Source: Frankia sp. AgB1.9 (GTDB lineage: Bacteria > Actinomycetota > Actinomycetes > Frankiales > Frankiaceae). From it: DNA of 64,000 nucleotides. Below are positions 8,108-16,201 of the stretch, piece by piece; position 1 is the stretch's first letter; the number at the start of each line of letters is the position of its first letter. The stretch is taken from the NCBI RefSeq assembly GCF_016786355.1, contig NZ_JADWYX010000001.1, forward strand, positions 120,758 through 184,757, written 5' to 3'. A model generated the notes under the pieces. It was given only the letters and a program-made list of their open reading frames with translations. It was not told the DNA's origin and did not search any database. The position numbers were made by a program, and so were the translations under genes.

Positions 8108-9400
8108 ATGAGGGCACAACGCGGTCGCTTAGCGGCCATGACCGGGGCATTCCTGGTCACGGCGCTGGTGGCGACGGCCTGTGGCGGCAGCAGCGACAAC
8201 GGAGCAGGAGGCGGCAACAAGAGCACGACACTCGTCGTCAACGACTTCAGCACGTTCGGCTACAAGGACGCCGGTCTGTACGCGGCGTTCGAGGCCAGCC
8301 ATCCGGGCGTCAAGATCGTCGAAAACATCAGCGAGTACAACACCCACCACAACAACCTGGTCAAGCACCTCGCGGCCGGGTCTGGCGCGGGCGACGTCGA
8401 GGCCGTGGACGAGGGCTTCATGGCCCAGTTCAAGGCGACCCCGGACCAGTTCGCGAACCTGAACGACTACGGCCTCGGCAGCCGCAAGGCCGACTACGGC
8501 AGCTACAAGTGGACCATGGGCGAGTCGACCGACGGCAAGTCGCTGTTCGGCCTCGGTACCGATGTCGGCGGCCTGGCCATGTGCTACAACACCCAGCTCT
8601 TCCAGAAGGCCGGCCTGCCCACCGACCCGGCCGCGGTCGCCGCGCTGTGGCCGACCTGGGACGCCTACTTCCAGACCGGCCAGAAGTTCAAGGCCGCCAA
8701 CACCGGCGCGACCTGGTTCGACACCGGAACCAACGTCTACAACGCCCAGGTCTTCCAGCTCAAGGAGAGCTACTACAAGCCGGGAACCGACGACGTCGAG
8801 GTCGGCACCAACCCGGGCGTGAAGGCCGCGTTCGACTCGACCGCGGCGGCGATCCAGGGCGGCCTTTCCGGCGGCCTGGTCTCCTTCTCGGACGACTGGA
8901 CCAAGGCGATCGCGAACGGCGCGTTCGCCACCCTGACCTGCCCCGCCTGGATGATGGCGAACATCCAGCAGGCCAAGCCCGGCGAGGGCATCTGGAATGT
9001 CGCCGCGGTCCCGGGCAAGGGCGGTAACTGGGGCGGCTCGTGGCTGACGGTCCCGGCGCAGAGCAAGAACAAGAAGCTCGCCGCCGAGCTGGTCGACTTC
9101 CTGACCAAGCCGGAGAACCAGGTCAAGGTCTTCAAGTCGATCGGCAACGTGCCGTCGACCGTCGCGGGCGTCAACGACCCGACGGTCCAGAGCTTCACCA
9201 ACCCGTACTTCCTCAACGCGCCGACCGGCAAGATCTTCGGCGAGTCCGCGCTCTCTCTGACCCCGCAGTACCAGGGGCCCAAGCACGGCGCCATCCGGGC
9301 GGCGATCGAGGCGCAGATCCAGAACATGGAGCAGAAGCACACCGATCCGGCGGCCGCCTGGACAGCCGCCGTCTCGGACGCCGAACGGGCCGCACGCTGA
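8108..9400 (+). CDS. ABC sugar-binding lipoprotein (CebE-like)
   Basis: A 430-residue extracellular solute-binding protein of the carbohydrate family. The N-terminus is a lipoprotein signal with a basic start, a hydrophobic core (GAFLVTALVATA) and lipobox Cys in ATACGGSS, followed by a Gly/Ser linker. The body has the usual cluster-1 binding-protein landmarks (AAFEASHPGVKIV, LPTDPAAVAALWPTWDAY, AELVDFLTKPENQ). It would capture sugar outside the membrane and hand it to the two permeases downstream. A cellobiose/beta-glucoside specificity is inferred from the GH1 enzyme and operator in the same locus, not from the binding site. Confidence 0.9.
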   Translation: MRAQRGRLAAMTGAFLVTALVATACGGSSDNGAGGGNKSTTLVVNDFSTFGYKDAGLYAAFEASHPGVKIVENISEYNTHHNNLVKHLAAGSGAGDVEAVDEGFMAQFKATPDQFANLNDYGLGSRKADYGSYKWTMGESTDGKSLFGLGTDVGGLAMCYNTQLFQKAGLPTDPAAVAALWPTWDAYFQTGQKFKAANTGATWFDTGTNVYNAQVFQLKESYYKPGTDDVEVGTNPGVKAAFDSTAAAIQGGLSGGLVSFSDDWTKAIANGAFATLTCPAWMMANIQQAKPGEGIWNVAAVPGKGGNWGGSWLTVPAQSKNKKLAAELVDFLTKPENQVKVFKSIGNVPSTVAGVNDPTVQSFTNPYFLNAPTGKIFGESALSLTPQYQGPKHGAIRAAIEAQIQNMEQKHTDPAAAWTAAVSDAERAAR

Positions 9401-9568
9401 CCCGCTGACCGCCTGACCCGGGCCGCCGATCCCCGCCGGCCGGCCGCGCGCACCCCGCCCCTGGTGCGCGCGGCCCCCGGCGCGGGGCGTCAGCCCACAC
9501 GATTTCCGCACCACCGACCCACCCCGGGAAAGCCCGTCGCGCGGAGCCCCCAGACCGGAGGAATCCCG

Positions 9569-10615
9569 GTGACCACCCTCGTAACCCCGGCGTCCACCGC
9601 GGACGTCGTGCCACCCCGGCGCCGCCCGAGCGCGGTCCGATCCGGAATCCGGCGAGTGACCGGCGTGACGGCCCCGTACGGATTCGTCGCCCCCTTCTTC
9701 CTGCTCTTCGCGGTGTTCGGCCTCTTCCCGATGCTCTACACGTTCTGGGTCTCACTGCACGACCGCAGCATGCTCAGCTCGCACAGCGGGAAGATGATCG
9801 GGCTGCGCAACTACACCGAGCTGATGGCCGACCCGTACTTCTGGCACGCGGTCCGCAACACGTTCCTGTTGATGTTCATGTGCACGATTCCCCAGCTGGT
9901 GCTTGCACTGGTGCTGGCGCACACGCTGAACTCCAGAATCCGGGGCCGGACGTTGTTCCGGATGGGTGTCCTGCTGCCGAACGTCACCTCGATCGTCGCG
10001 GTGACGCTCGTGTTCGGGCAGCTCTTCAGCTTCCACTACGGCCTGTTCAACTGGGCGCTGCACACGGTCGGCCTGCCGCGGATCAACTGGGAGGCCGGCA
10101 CCTGGAGCTCGAAGATCGCCATTTCCTCGATGGTGATCTGGCGCTGGACCGGCTACAACGCGCTGATCTACCTGGCCGCGATGCAGGCGATCCCGAAGGA
10201 GCAGTTCGAGGCGGCCGCGATCGACGGCGCCGGTACCTGGCGCCAGCTGTGGCACGTCACGCTGCCGGCGCTGCGCCCGACGATCGCCTTCACCGGTCTG
10301 GTCTCGATCATCGGCCAGATCCAGCTGTTCACCGAGCCGCTGCTGTTCGAGACGACGCCCGGCAGCGTCACCGGTGGCACCAGCCGGCAGTTCCAGACGC
10401 TGGCGCTCTTCATGTACGAGGAGGGCTTCCACCTCTATCACTTCGGCTACGCCTCGGCGGTCGCCTGGCTGATGTTCCTGCTGACGGTGCTGCTCGCCGG
10501 CGGCGCCTATCTGATCACCCGTGGCGGAGCGCTGGTCGGCGGCGCCCGGCAGGCCGGCCGCGGCCGCCGCGTCCGGCGCGTACGGGCGGACGACACCCCG
10601 GGAGGGACTCGATGA
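9569..10615 (+). CDS. ABC sugar permease 1 (CebF-like)
   Basis: A 348-residue inner-membrane permease of the MalF/UgpA type with six predicted helices. The EAA loop that contacts the ATPase is seen as EQFEAAAIDGAGTWRQLWHVTLP (two adjacent short blocks, residues about 210-235). GGAGG at 9557-9561 fixes the GTG start at 9569. The stop codon overlaps the next gene's ATG (ATGA at 10612-10615), indicating translational coupling. Confidence 0.92.
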   Translation: MTTLVTPASTADVVPPRRRPSAVRSGIRRVTGVTAPYGFVAPFFLLFAVFGLFPMLYTFWVSLHDRSMLSSHSGKMIGLRNYTELMADPYFWHAVRNTFLLMFMCTIPQLVLALVLAHTLNSRIRGRTLFRMGVLLPNVTSIVAVTLVFGQLFSFHYGLFNWALHTVGLPRINWEAGTWSSKIAISSMVIWRWTGYNALIYLAAMQAIPKEQFEAAAIDGAGTWRQLWHVTLPALRPTIAFTGLVSIIGQIQLFTEPLLFETTPGSVTGGTSRQFQTLALFMYEEGFHLYHFGYASAVAWLMFLLTVLLAGGAYLITRGGALVGGARQAGRGRRVRRVRADDTPGGTR

Positions 10616-11532
10616 GCGTCGCGACCCAGGAGCCCGTCGGCGCCTCGGTGCCCCCGACCGGCCCGCCGGGGCCGGTCGCCCGCGGCGCGCGCCGCCGCCG
10701 CAACGCCGACCCGAGCGCGCGGCGCCCCGGCCTGCTGCGTTACCCGTTCCTGATCGTCATCCTGCTGATCTCGGTCTTCCCGGTCTACTGGACGTTCCTG
10801 GTCCCGTCACGGACGAACGCGGACGTCGCGAAGGTCCCGCCGCCGTTGACCCCGGGCCCGCACTTCTTCGAGAACCTGCGGCGGGTCTTCAACACGGTCG
10901 GGTTCGGGAAGGCGCTGACCAACTCGCTCCTGGTCGCCACGTCCATCACGCTGTGCACGCTGCTGTTCTGTTCGCTGGCCGGGTTCGCGTTCGCGAAGCT
11001 GCGGTTCCGCGGCCGTAACGCGCTGCTGCTCATCGTGATCGGAACGATGATGGTGCCGGTTCAGCTCGGCGTCATCCCGCTCTACATCGAGATGCACAAG
11101 TTCGGCTGGACCAACCACCTGATCTCCGTGATCGTCCCGACCGCGGTGACCGCCTTCGGCGTGGTCTTCATGCGTCAGTACACCGAGCAGGCGATTCCGG
11201 ACGAGCTGCTCGAGGCCGGCCGGATGGACGGCTGCTCGACGCTCGGCCTCTACTGGCACGTCGTCCTGCCCGGGCTGCGCCCGGCGATGGCCGTGCTCGG
11301 CCTGCTCACCTTCATGCAGGCCTGGAACGACTTTATGTGGCCGCTGATCGCGTTGAGCCCGCAGAACCCCACGGTCCAGGTCGCGCTCAGCAGCCTGTCC
11401 GCGGGCTACTACCGCGACAACACGCTCGTCCTCGCGGGCACGGCGATCGGGACGCTTCCCGTGATCGTCGTCTTCATCGTGTTCGGCCGTCAGATCATCA
11501 GTGGAATCATGGAAGGCGCGGTCAAGGGATGA
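10612..11532 (+). CDS. ABC sugar permease 2 (CebG-like)
   Basis: A 306-residue permease of the MalG type with six predicted helices. It carries the EAA loop motif DELLEAGRMDGCSTLGLYWH and a typical final segment (IISGIMEGAVKG). It forms the heterodimeric channel with the preceding permease. The start ATG overlaps the upstream stop and its own stop overlaps the ATG of the beta-glucosidase (ATGA at 11529-11532), so permeases and hydrolase are probably made in fixed ratio. Confidence 0.92.
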   Translation: MSVATQEPVGASVPPTGPPGPVARGARRRRNADPSARRPGLLRYPFLIVILLISVFPVYWTFLVPSRTNADVAKVPPPLTPGPHFFENLRRVFNTVGFGKALTNSLLVATSITLCTLLFCSLAGFAFAKLRFRGRNALLLIVIGTMMVPVQLGVIPLYIEMHKFGWTNHLISVIVPTAVTAFGVVFMRQYTEQAIPDELLEAGRMDGCSTLGLYWHVVLPGLRPAMAVLGLLTFMQAWNDFMWPLIALSPQNPTVQVALSSLSAGYYRDNTLVLAGTAIGTLPVIVVFIVFGRQIISGIMEGAVKG

Positions 11533-12971
11533 CGATCAGTACTGCCTCGGCGATCGGGGCGGCGGGTACGCCCGAGACCGACGAGCTCGCCGCCCGGATC
11601 GTGACCGGCCTGCCCGGGGACTTCGTCTGGGGCGCGGCCACCTCGGCGTACCAGATCGAGGGCGCCACCACGGAGGATGGCCGCGGCCCGAGCATCTGGG
11701 ACACCTTCGCCCGCACCCCGGGCAAGACCCGCAACGGGGAGAGCGGCGCGGTCGCCGTCGACCACTACCACCGGTATCGCGAGGACATCGCGCTGATGGC
11801 CGACCTCGGCCTCGCGGCCTACCGGTTCTCGGTGGCCTGGCCGCGGGTCATGCCGACCGGGTCCGGGGCTGTCAACCGGGCCGGGCTCGGCTTCTACGAC
11901 CGGCTGGTTGACGAACTGCTCGCCGCCGGCCTCGATCCCTGGCTCACCCTCTACCACTGGGACCTGCCACAGCCGTTGCAGGACCTGGGCGGCTGGGCCA
12001 GCCGGGAGACGTCCCACCGGTTCGCCGACTATGCCGACCATGTGGCGACCGCGCTGGGCGACCGGGTGAAGCACTGGTCCACGCTCAACGAGCCCTGGTG
12101 CTCCGCGTTCGAGGGTCATCTGACCGGTCGGCACGCGCCCGGCGTCCAGAGCGCGCATGCGGCCGTCCGGTCGGTACACCATCTGCTGCTCGGGCACGCT
12201 CTCGGCGTCGAGGCCCTGCGCGCCCGCGGGGTCGGCGACGTCGGCATCACCCTGAACCTCATCCCGGCCGAGTCGCCCGAGGACTCGCCTGTGGCGCGGG
12301 ACCTGGTCCGGCTCGTAGACGGCCAGACGATCCGGCTCTGGCTCGACCCGCTGCTGCGCGGCAGCTACCCCGAGGACGTCGTCGCGGACCTCGCCAAGGT
12401 GGGCGCCGAACTGCCGATCGAGCCCGGCGATCTCCTGCGCATCGGCGCGCCGCTCGACTGGATCGGCGTCAACTACTACGCCCCGCACATCGTCGTCCCG
12501 GGACCGGATCCCGACCCGGAACCGATGCCGTTCGTCGGCGGCGCCGACCTGACCAGGGTGAAGTCGACCGACGATGTGACCGCGCTGGGCTGGCCGATCC
12601 GGCCGCGAAGCTTCGCCGCACTGCTGCGTCGGCTCGACGCCGACTATCCGGGCACCTCCTGGTACATACACGAGAACGGCGCCGCCTTTCTCGACGAGCC
12701 GGTGGCCGACGGCGACGTGCCCGACCCGGGGCGGCTGCGCTACGTGGCCCAGCACCTGGACGTCGTGCGGGAAGTCGTCGGAGACGGGGTGGATGTCCGG
12801 GGATACTTCGTGTGGTCGCTGCTGGACAACTACGAGTGGTCTGAGGGATACAAAATGCGGTTCGGCGTGATCCACGTCGACTTCGAGACCCTGGTCCGCA
12901 CTCCGAAGTCGAGCGCACTGTGGTACTCCCGCCTGATCCGCGACCACCGCGCCGCAAACGGGACAGCGTGA
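11529..12971 (+). CDS. GH1 beta-glucosidase
   Basis: A 480-residue glycoside hydrolase family 1 enzyme of full family length with no signal peptide, so it is cytoplasmic. The N-terminal signature is FVWGAATSAYQIEGA. The acid/base Glu is in STLNEPWC and the nucleophile Glu in YIHENGAAF (usual form ITENGAA). The C-terminal sugar-binding region YFVWSLLDNYEWSEGY is intact. It would cleave imported beta-glucosides such as cellobiose to glucose. It is the last structural gene of the operon before the LacI regulator. Confidence 0.95.
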   Translation: MTISTASAIGAAGTPETDELAARIVTGLPGDFVWGAATSAYQIEGATTEDGRGPSIWDTFARTPGKTRNGESGAVAVDHYHRYREDIALMADLGLAAYRFSVAWPRVMPTGSGAVNRAGLGFYDRLVDELLAAGLDPWLTLYHWDLPQPLQDLGGWASRETSHRFADYADHVATALGDRVKHWSTLNEPWCSAFEGHLTGRHAPGVQSAHAAVRSVHHLLLGHALGVEALRARGVGDVGITLNLIPAESPEDSPVARDLVRLVDGQTIRLWLDPLLRGSYPEDVVADLAKVGAELPIEPGDLLRIGAPLDWIGVNYYAPHIVVPGPDPDPEPMPFVGGADLTRVKSTDDVTALGWPIRPRSFAALLRRLDADYPGTSWYIHENGAAFLDEPVADGDVPDPGRLRYVAQHLDVVREVVGDGVDVRGYFVWSLLDNYEWSEGYKMRFGVIHVDFETLVRTPKSSALWYSRLIRDHRAANGTA

Positions 12972-13038
12972 GCCCGGAAACCGGCGTACGAAGGCGGCCT
13001 CGGGCCGGGTCGCGGCGGCCGCGACGAAGGGGGGATCG

Positions 13039-14118
13039 ATGAGCGGGGCGATCGGCCTGGCCGATCCGAGCGGGACCTCCGGCGAGTCGCGCGGCGCCGG
13101 CCCGGCTCCGCGCCGGGCGCCGACGCTGGAGGAGGTCGCGGAGCTCGCCGGGGTCTCGCGGGCGACCGTCTCGCGGGTGGTCAACGGGTCGTCCCGGGTG
13201 TCGCCGGAGGCCCTGGCCTCGGTCACCGCGGCGATCGCCCAGCTCGGCTATGTGCCGAACCGGGCCGCCCGCAGCCTGGTCACCCGCCGGACCGACACCC
13301 TCGTGCTGATCGTCCACGAACGGCCGGACACCGTGTTCTCCGACCCGTTCTTCGCGAGCGTGCTGCGCGGCGTCAACCGGGCGCTGAGCCCCACCGATCT
13401 GCAGCTCGTCCTGCTGCAGGCGCAGGGGGAGGCCCAGCGGGACCGGGCGCTGCGCTACGTCGGCAACGGTCACGTCGACGGCGTGCTGCTCATCTCGCTG
13501 CACGGCGACGACATCATGCCCAACGCGATCGCGGCGGCCGGAGTGCCGCTCGTGATGGCCGGGCGGCTGCTGACCGGCCGGATGGTCGACTACGTCGACG
13601 CGGACAACGTCGGTGGCGCCCGCGACGCCGTCGGCCACCTGCTAGCCACCGGCCGCCGCCGGATCGCGACCGTTGCCGGCCCGCCGGACATGAGCGTCGG
13701 CGTCGACCGGCTGCGCGGCTACACCGAGGCGGTGCGCGCCGCCGGTGGTGACGCGGCGGCGGGGTGGGTCGTCGTCGGCGACTTCACCGAGGCCAGCGGG
13801 CAGGCCGCGACCGAGCGGCTGCTGGCCGAGCACCCGGACCTGGACGCCGTCTTCGCGGCGTCGGACCTGATGGCGCTGGGCGCGCTGCGCGCGCTGCGGG
13901 CGGCCGGGCGGCGGGTGCCGGACGACGTGGCGGTCGTCGGCTTCGATGACGCGGCGCTGGCCGCCTACGCCGACCCGCCGCTGACCACCGTCCGCCAGCA
14001 GGTCGAGTTGATGGGCCAGGAGATGGTCCAGCTCCTGCTGGCCCGCATCGCGGACCCGGACGGCGAACCCAGAGAGCTGATCCTGCCCACCGAGCTCGTC
14101 ATCCGAGCCTCGGCTTGA
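13039..14118 (+). CDS. LacI-family transcriptional repressor (CebR-like)
   Basis: A 359-residue regulator. The N-terminal helix-turn-helix and hinge (PTLEEVAELAGVSRATVSRV, then NGSSRVSPEA) are followed by a periplasmic-binding-protein-like sensor with conserved ends (DVAVVGFDDAALAAYADPPL, TTVRQ). The first 28 residues are a Gly/Pro/Ser-rich extension. It lies 67 bases after the beta-glucosidase gene and probably represses the locus through the palindrome at 8053, released by a beta-glucoside (inference from position and operator type). Confidence 0.92.
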   Translation: MSGAIGLADPSGTSGESRGAGPAPRRAPTLEEVAELAGVSRATVSRVVNGSSRVSPEALASVTAAIAQLGYVPNRAARSLVTRRTDTLVLIVHERPDTVFSDPFFASVLRGVNRALSPTDLQLVLLQAQGEAQRDRALRYVGNGHVDGVLLISLHGDDIMPNAIAAAGVPLVMAGRLLTGRMVDYVDADNVGGARDAVGHLLATGRRRIATVAGPPDMSVGVDRLRGYTEAVRAAGGDAAAGWVVVGDFTEASGQAATERLLAEHPDLDAVFAASDLMALGALRALRAAGRRVPDDVAVVGFDDAALAAYADPPLTTVRQQVELMGQEMVQLLLARIADPDGEPRELILPTELVIRASA

Positions 14119-14219
14119 CCTTCTCGTTCAAGAGGAGGTGTCAGGATGCGCGACAGGTGCTGGGGGTCTGGCGCGGCCCGGTGACGCTGTGATTCGAGAC
14201 AGCCTTCTCGTCCAGTCCA

Positions 14220-15011
14220 CTAAAGCCCGAAGAAATCGATATTTATCACGTCGCGTACGCCGCATCCTCCTTTCGTTTGAATAGGAGAAACATCATGCAG
14301 AACGACACTGTCGAAGACATAAAGGCTATCTAGCGGCCGTTTCAGAAATCGCTTAGCCAGAGGGCGACCATCCTCCGAGTAGACTCTGGACTGGCCACCA
14401 CGACAATCACGGTCAATCAAATGTATCGCAAATATGTCATTGCCGTCCCGATGTATACCCTCTGGAGTCGGAAACCCCATCGCGCCGGGTCGCGCGGTGA
14501 TTCGAAATTGATGAACCTCCACTCTCCAGAATCGCCTTGTCGGGAAAACCGCGCGGACAACTGCAGCGTCGGTTGCAATAAGAAGCAACAAGGACGGGTT
14601 CTGTCGGACCGTCGGTTCCAGTTCGTCAAAATATCGCCTGACATCACCTGCATAGGAATTGTATCTCCTAGCCTGCACGAAAGGTGCAGAAGGCGCATCC
14701 GCGAGCTTACCTTCGATATCCAGAAAAAATCGCCCGTACCGCCGCCGGCGAAAGTCTGCGCCTTTCGCGAGATAGCGGTCGACTGGGAGATCTCTGAAGC
14801 TCGCAGCAAGTTCCCTCCAGTAGTTTGATGCTAGCAGGGCCTCACCATAGAAGGAGCCGCGGACAAATTCGAAACCAGAGTCGCTGACCCTTCCGGCGAC
14901 CTCCACTACGGAAGCGGGCGCGATATCCGGATAAAACAAGGGTGGGTTGACCTCTAGCCATCCCCTCGGCTGTTCATAGACCAGTTCTAATCCGGCAGTC
15001 AAAACTATCAA
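14220..15011 (-). CDS. 2OG-Fe(II) dioxygenase family protein (BsmA/IDO-like)
   Basis: A 263-residue protein matching the 2OG-Fe_Oxy_2 family, whose known members hydroxylate free amino acids such as isoleucine. Visible landmarks are EVHQFRITA, the metal HxD in EGIHRDGNDIF, GGQSRVYSEDGRPL, and the distal His in DSVVLHDVSPI followed by an Arg-bearing strand (VRDVINIDFF). The start is TTG at 15011, supported by a near-ideal GGAGGTGA at 15015-15022. It lies 32 bases after the ATP-grasp gene. The G+C is visibly lower than in the flanks. A likely role is hydroxylation of an amino acid or its ligated product (inference). Confidence 0.8.
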   Translation of the reverse strand: MIVLTAGLELVYEQPRGWLEVNPPLFYPDIAPASVVEVAGRVSDSGFEFVRGSFYGEALLASNYWRELAASFRDLPVDRYLAKGADFRRRRYGRFFLDIEGKLADAPSAPFVQARRYNSYAGDVRRYFDELEPTVRQNPSLLLLIATDAAVVRAVFPTRRFWRVEVHQFRITARPGAMGFPTPEGIHRDGNDIFAIHLIDRDCRGGQSRVYSEDGRPLAKRFLKRPLDSLYVFDSVVLHDVSPIQTKGGCGVRDVINIDFFGL

Positions 15012-15043
15012 TCTTCACCTCCGTCCGTATCTCTCTAAAATTC

Positions 15044-15931
15044 TCAGCCTAGAGCCGCTTTAAGGAAGGTCGCTGCCACAACAGGCACCGACGAAGGATG
15101 GATCTTTAGAAACAAGTTCGGTTCAACAAGTTCGAGTTCCGCGACGAGAGGAGTCTTGTCGGGTCCGTCTATGAGATCGACTCGCGCATAAAGAGGAACC
15201 TCCGCGTCTGGGACTGCCGACAGCGCTTTCTCGGCAGTCGCTATCTCGTGGGCGCTCGGTGCCCATGGTTCGACACCTGGATGAGCCTCTCGAGAGTGAT
15301 CATCATATTTTCCGTTTGGCGTCAGCACAGCTTGTTTACGGACCGCGTGAAGAAAAACGCCCCGAAGAAAGACTAGCGCGCGTTCTCCGGTCGAGTCAAT
15401 CTCGTGAATATAAGGTTGTACGAGAGCCGTTAGATTACGCATGTGGAGGTCGCGAATGTGAGATTCAGCTGCCGTCTTGTCTGATGGCACATAACGCGCG
15501 GCAAGTTGCGATCCGGCGCCGACCGCCGGCTTAACTACGTACTCATAATTTCCAGGGAGTACTATACGGTCGCCGGGAGCGAGATAACTTGTTGGTACGA
15601 CTGGCACTGAGCGGCTAGCAAGGTCTTCGAGATAGCGTTTGTCTGCGTTCCACCTCAGTAGCGCCACGGAATTCTCAAGTCTCGAAACACATGCGCACCT
15701 AGAAGCCCATGTCAAAAATTCACGCAGTCGCCAGCTGTAGTCCCACGTAGATCGGACTATTGCCAGGTCAAAGCCCGACCAGTCAATCGATGGATCATCC
15801 CATGCTGCGACGTGGACCTCGTACGCATGATGCCGCATTTCTTCGCTCAGTAGCGGCATATCTACGTCTTCGTCGACGCCTTGGTAGGAATGAGTGGTTA
15901 CGAGTGCAATTCTTGGCCCGCCGTCGCGCAT
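15044..15931 (-). CDS. ATP-grasp family ligase (RimK-like)
   Basis: A 295-residue protein with the ATP-grasp plan. An N-terminal pre-ATP-grasp domain (IALVTTHSYQGVDEDVDMPL, FDLAIVRSTWDY) leads to the nucleotide lid (YEYVVKPAVGAGSQL), ALVQPYIHEIDSTGE, and a metal-binding C-terminal strand pair (ARVDLIDG, VAELELVEPNLFL). Such enzymes join a carboxylate to an amine or thiol through an acyl-phosphate. The ATG at 15931 has GAGG six bases upstream. It forms an operon with the dioxygenase. Families of free-standing ATP-grasp enzymes paired with 2OG dioxygenases are known from predicted dipeptide or modified amino-acid pathways. The substrate here is unknown. Confidence 0.82.
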   Translation of the reverse strand: MRDGGPRIALVTTHSYQGVDEDVDMPLLSEEMRHHAYEVHVAAWDDPSIDWSGFDLAIVRSTWDYSWRLREFLTWASRCACVSRLENSVALLRWNADKRYLEDLASRSVPVVPTSYLAPGDRIVLPGNYEYVVKPAVGAGSQLAARYVPSDKTAAESHIRDLHMRNLTALVQPYIHEIDSTGERALVFLRGVFLHAVRKQAVLTPNGKYDDHSREAHPGVEPWAPSAHEIATAEKALSAVPDAEVPLYARVDLIDGPDKTPLVAELELVEPNLFLKIHPSSVPVVAATFLKAALG

Positions 15932-16201
15932 GTAGTCCTCAGCCCTTGTCGGATTGGCGAACAGGTCGGCTCGTCATAGCCGTACTTAGCCTCAACTTTA
16001 CTCCAGGCAGGCAGCTTCCGTGGAGCGGGTGCGCAATCGCTCAATAAACGGTCTTATGCGGCCACGCTGCCGATCATGTTCAATTCTCTTGAGCAAAATT
16101 ATGGCCTTATAGCGAGGGTGACCGGTACATTGCTCTCATCGACTAATTCATGGGCCGCTATTCAGTCGCCACTGTTGGCGCCAACCGAGGACCGCTAGCG
16201 G
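15932..16201. other. Low-G+C intergenic region upstream of the ATP-grasp operon
   Basis: This 270-base AT-richer spacer lies between the STAND gene's stop and the ATP-grasp start, both on the minus strand. It should hold the ATP-grasp promoter; a TATAAG on the minus strand near 16111-16116 is a possible -10 box but no convincing -35 was found. No gene is seen. Confidence 0.35.

Noticed and set aside
14146..14184. 12-codon frame after an AGAGGAGG site (MRDRCWGSGAAR)
   Set aside because: It has a good ribosome site and a Cys as in some leader peptides, but the following genes are on the other strand, so no leader role makes sense; probably the start of a gene lost when the island was inserted.
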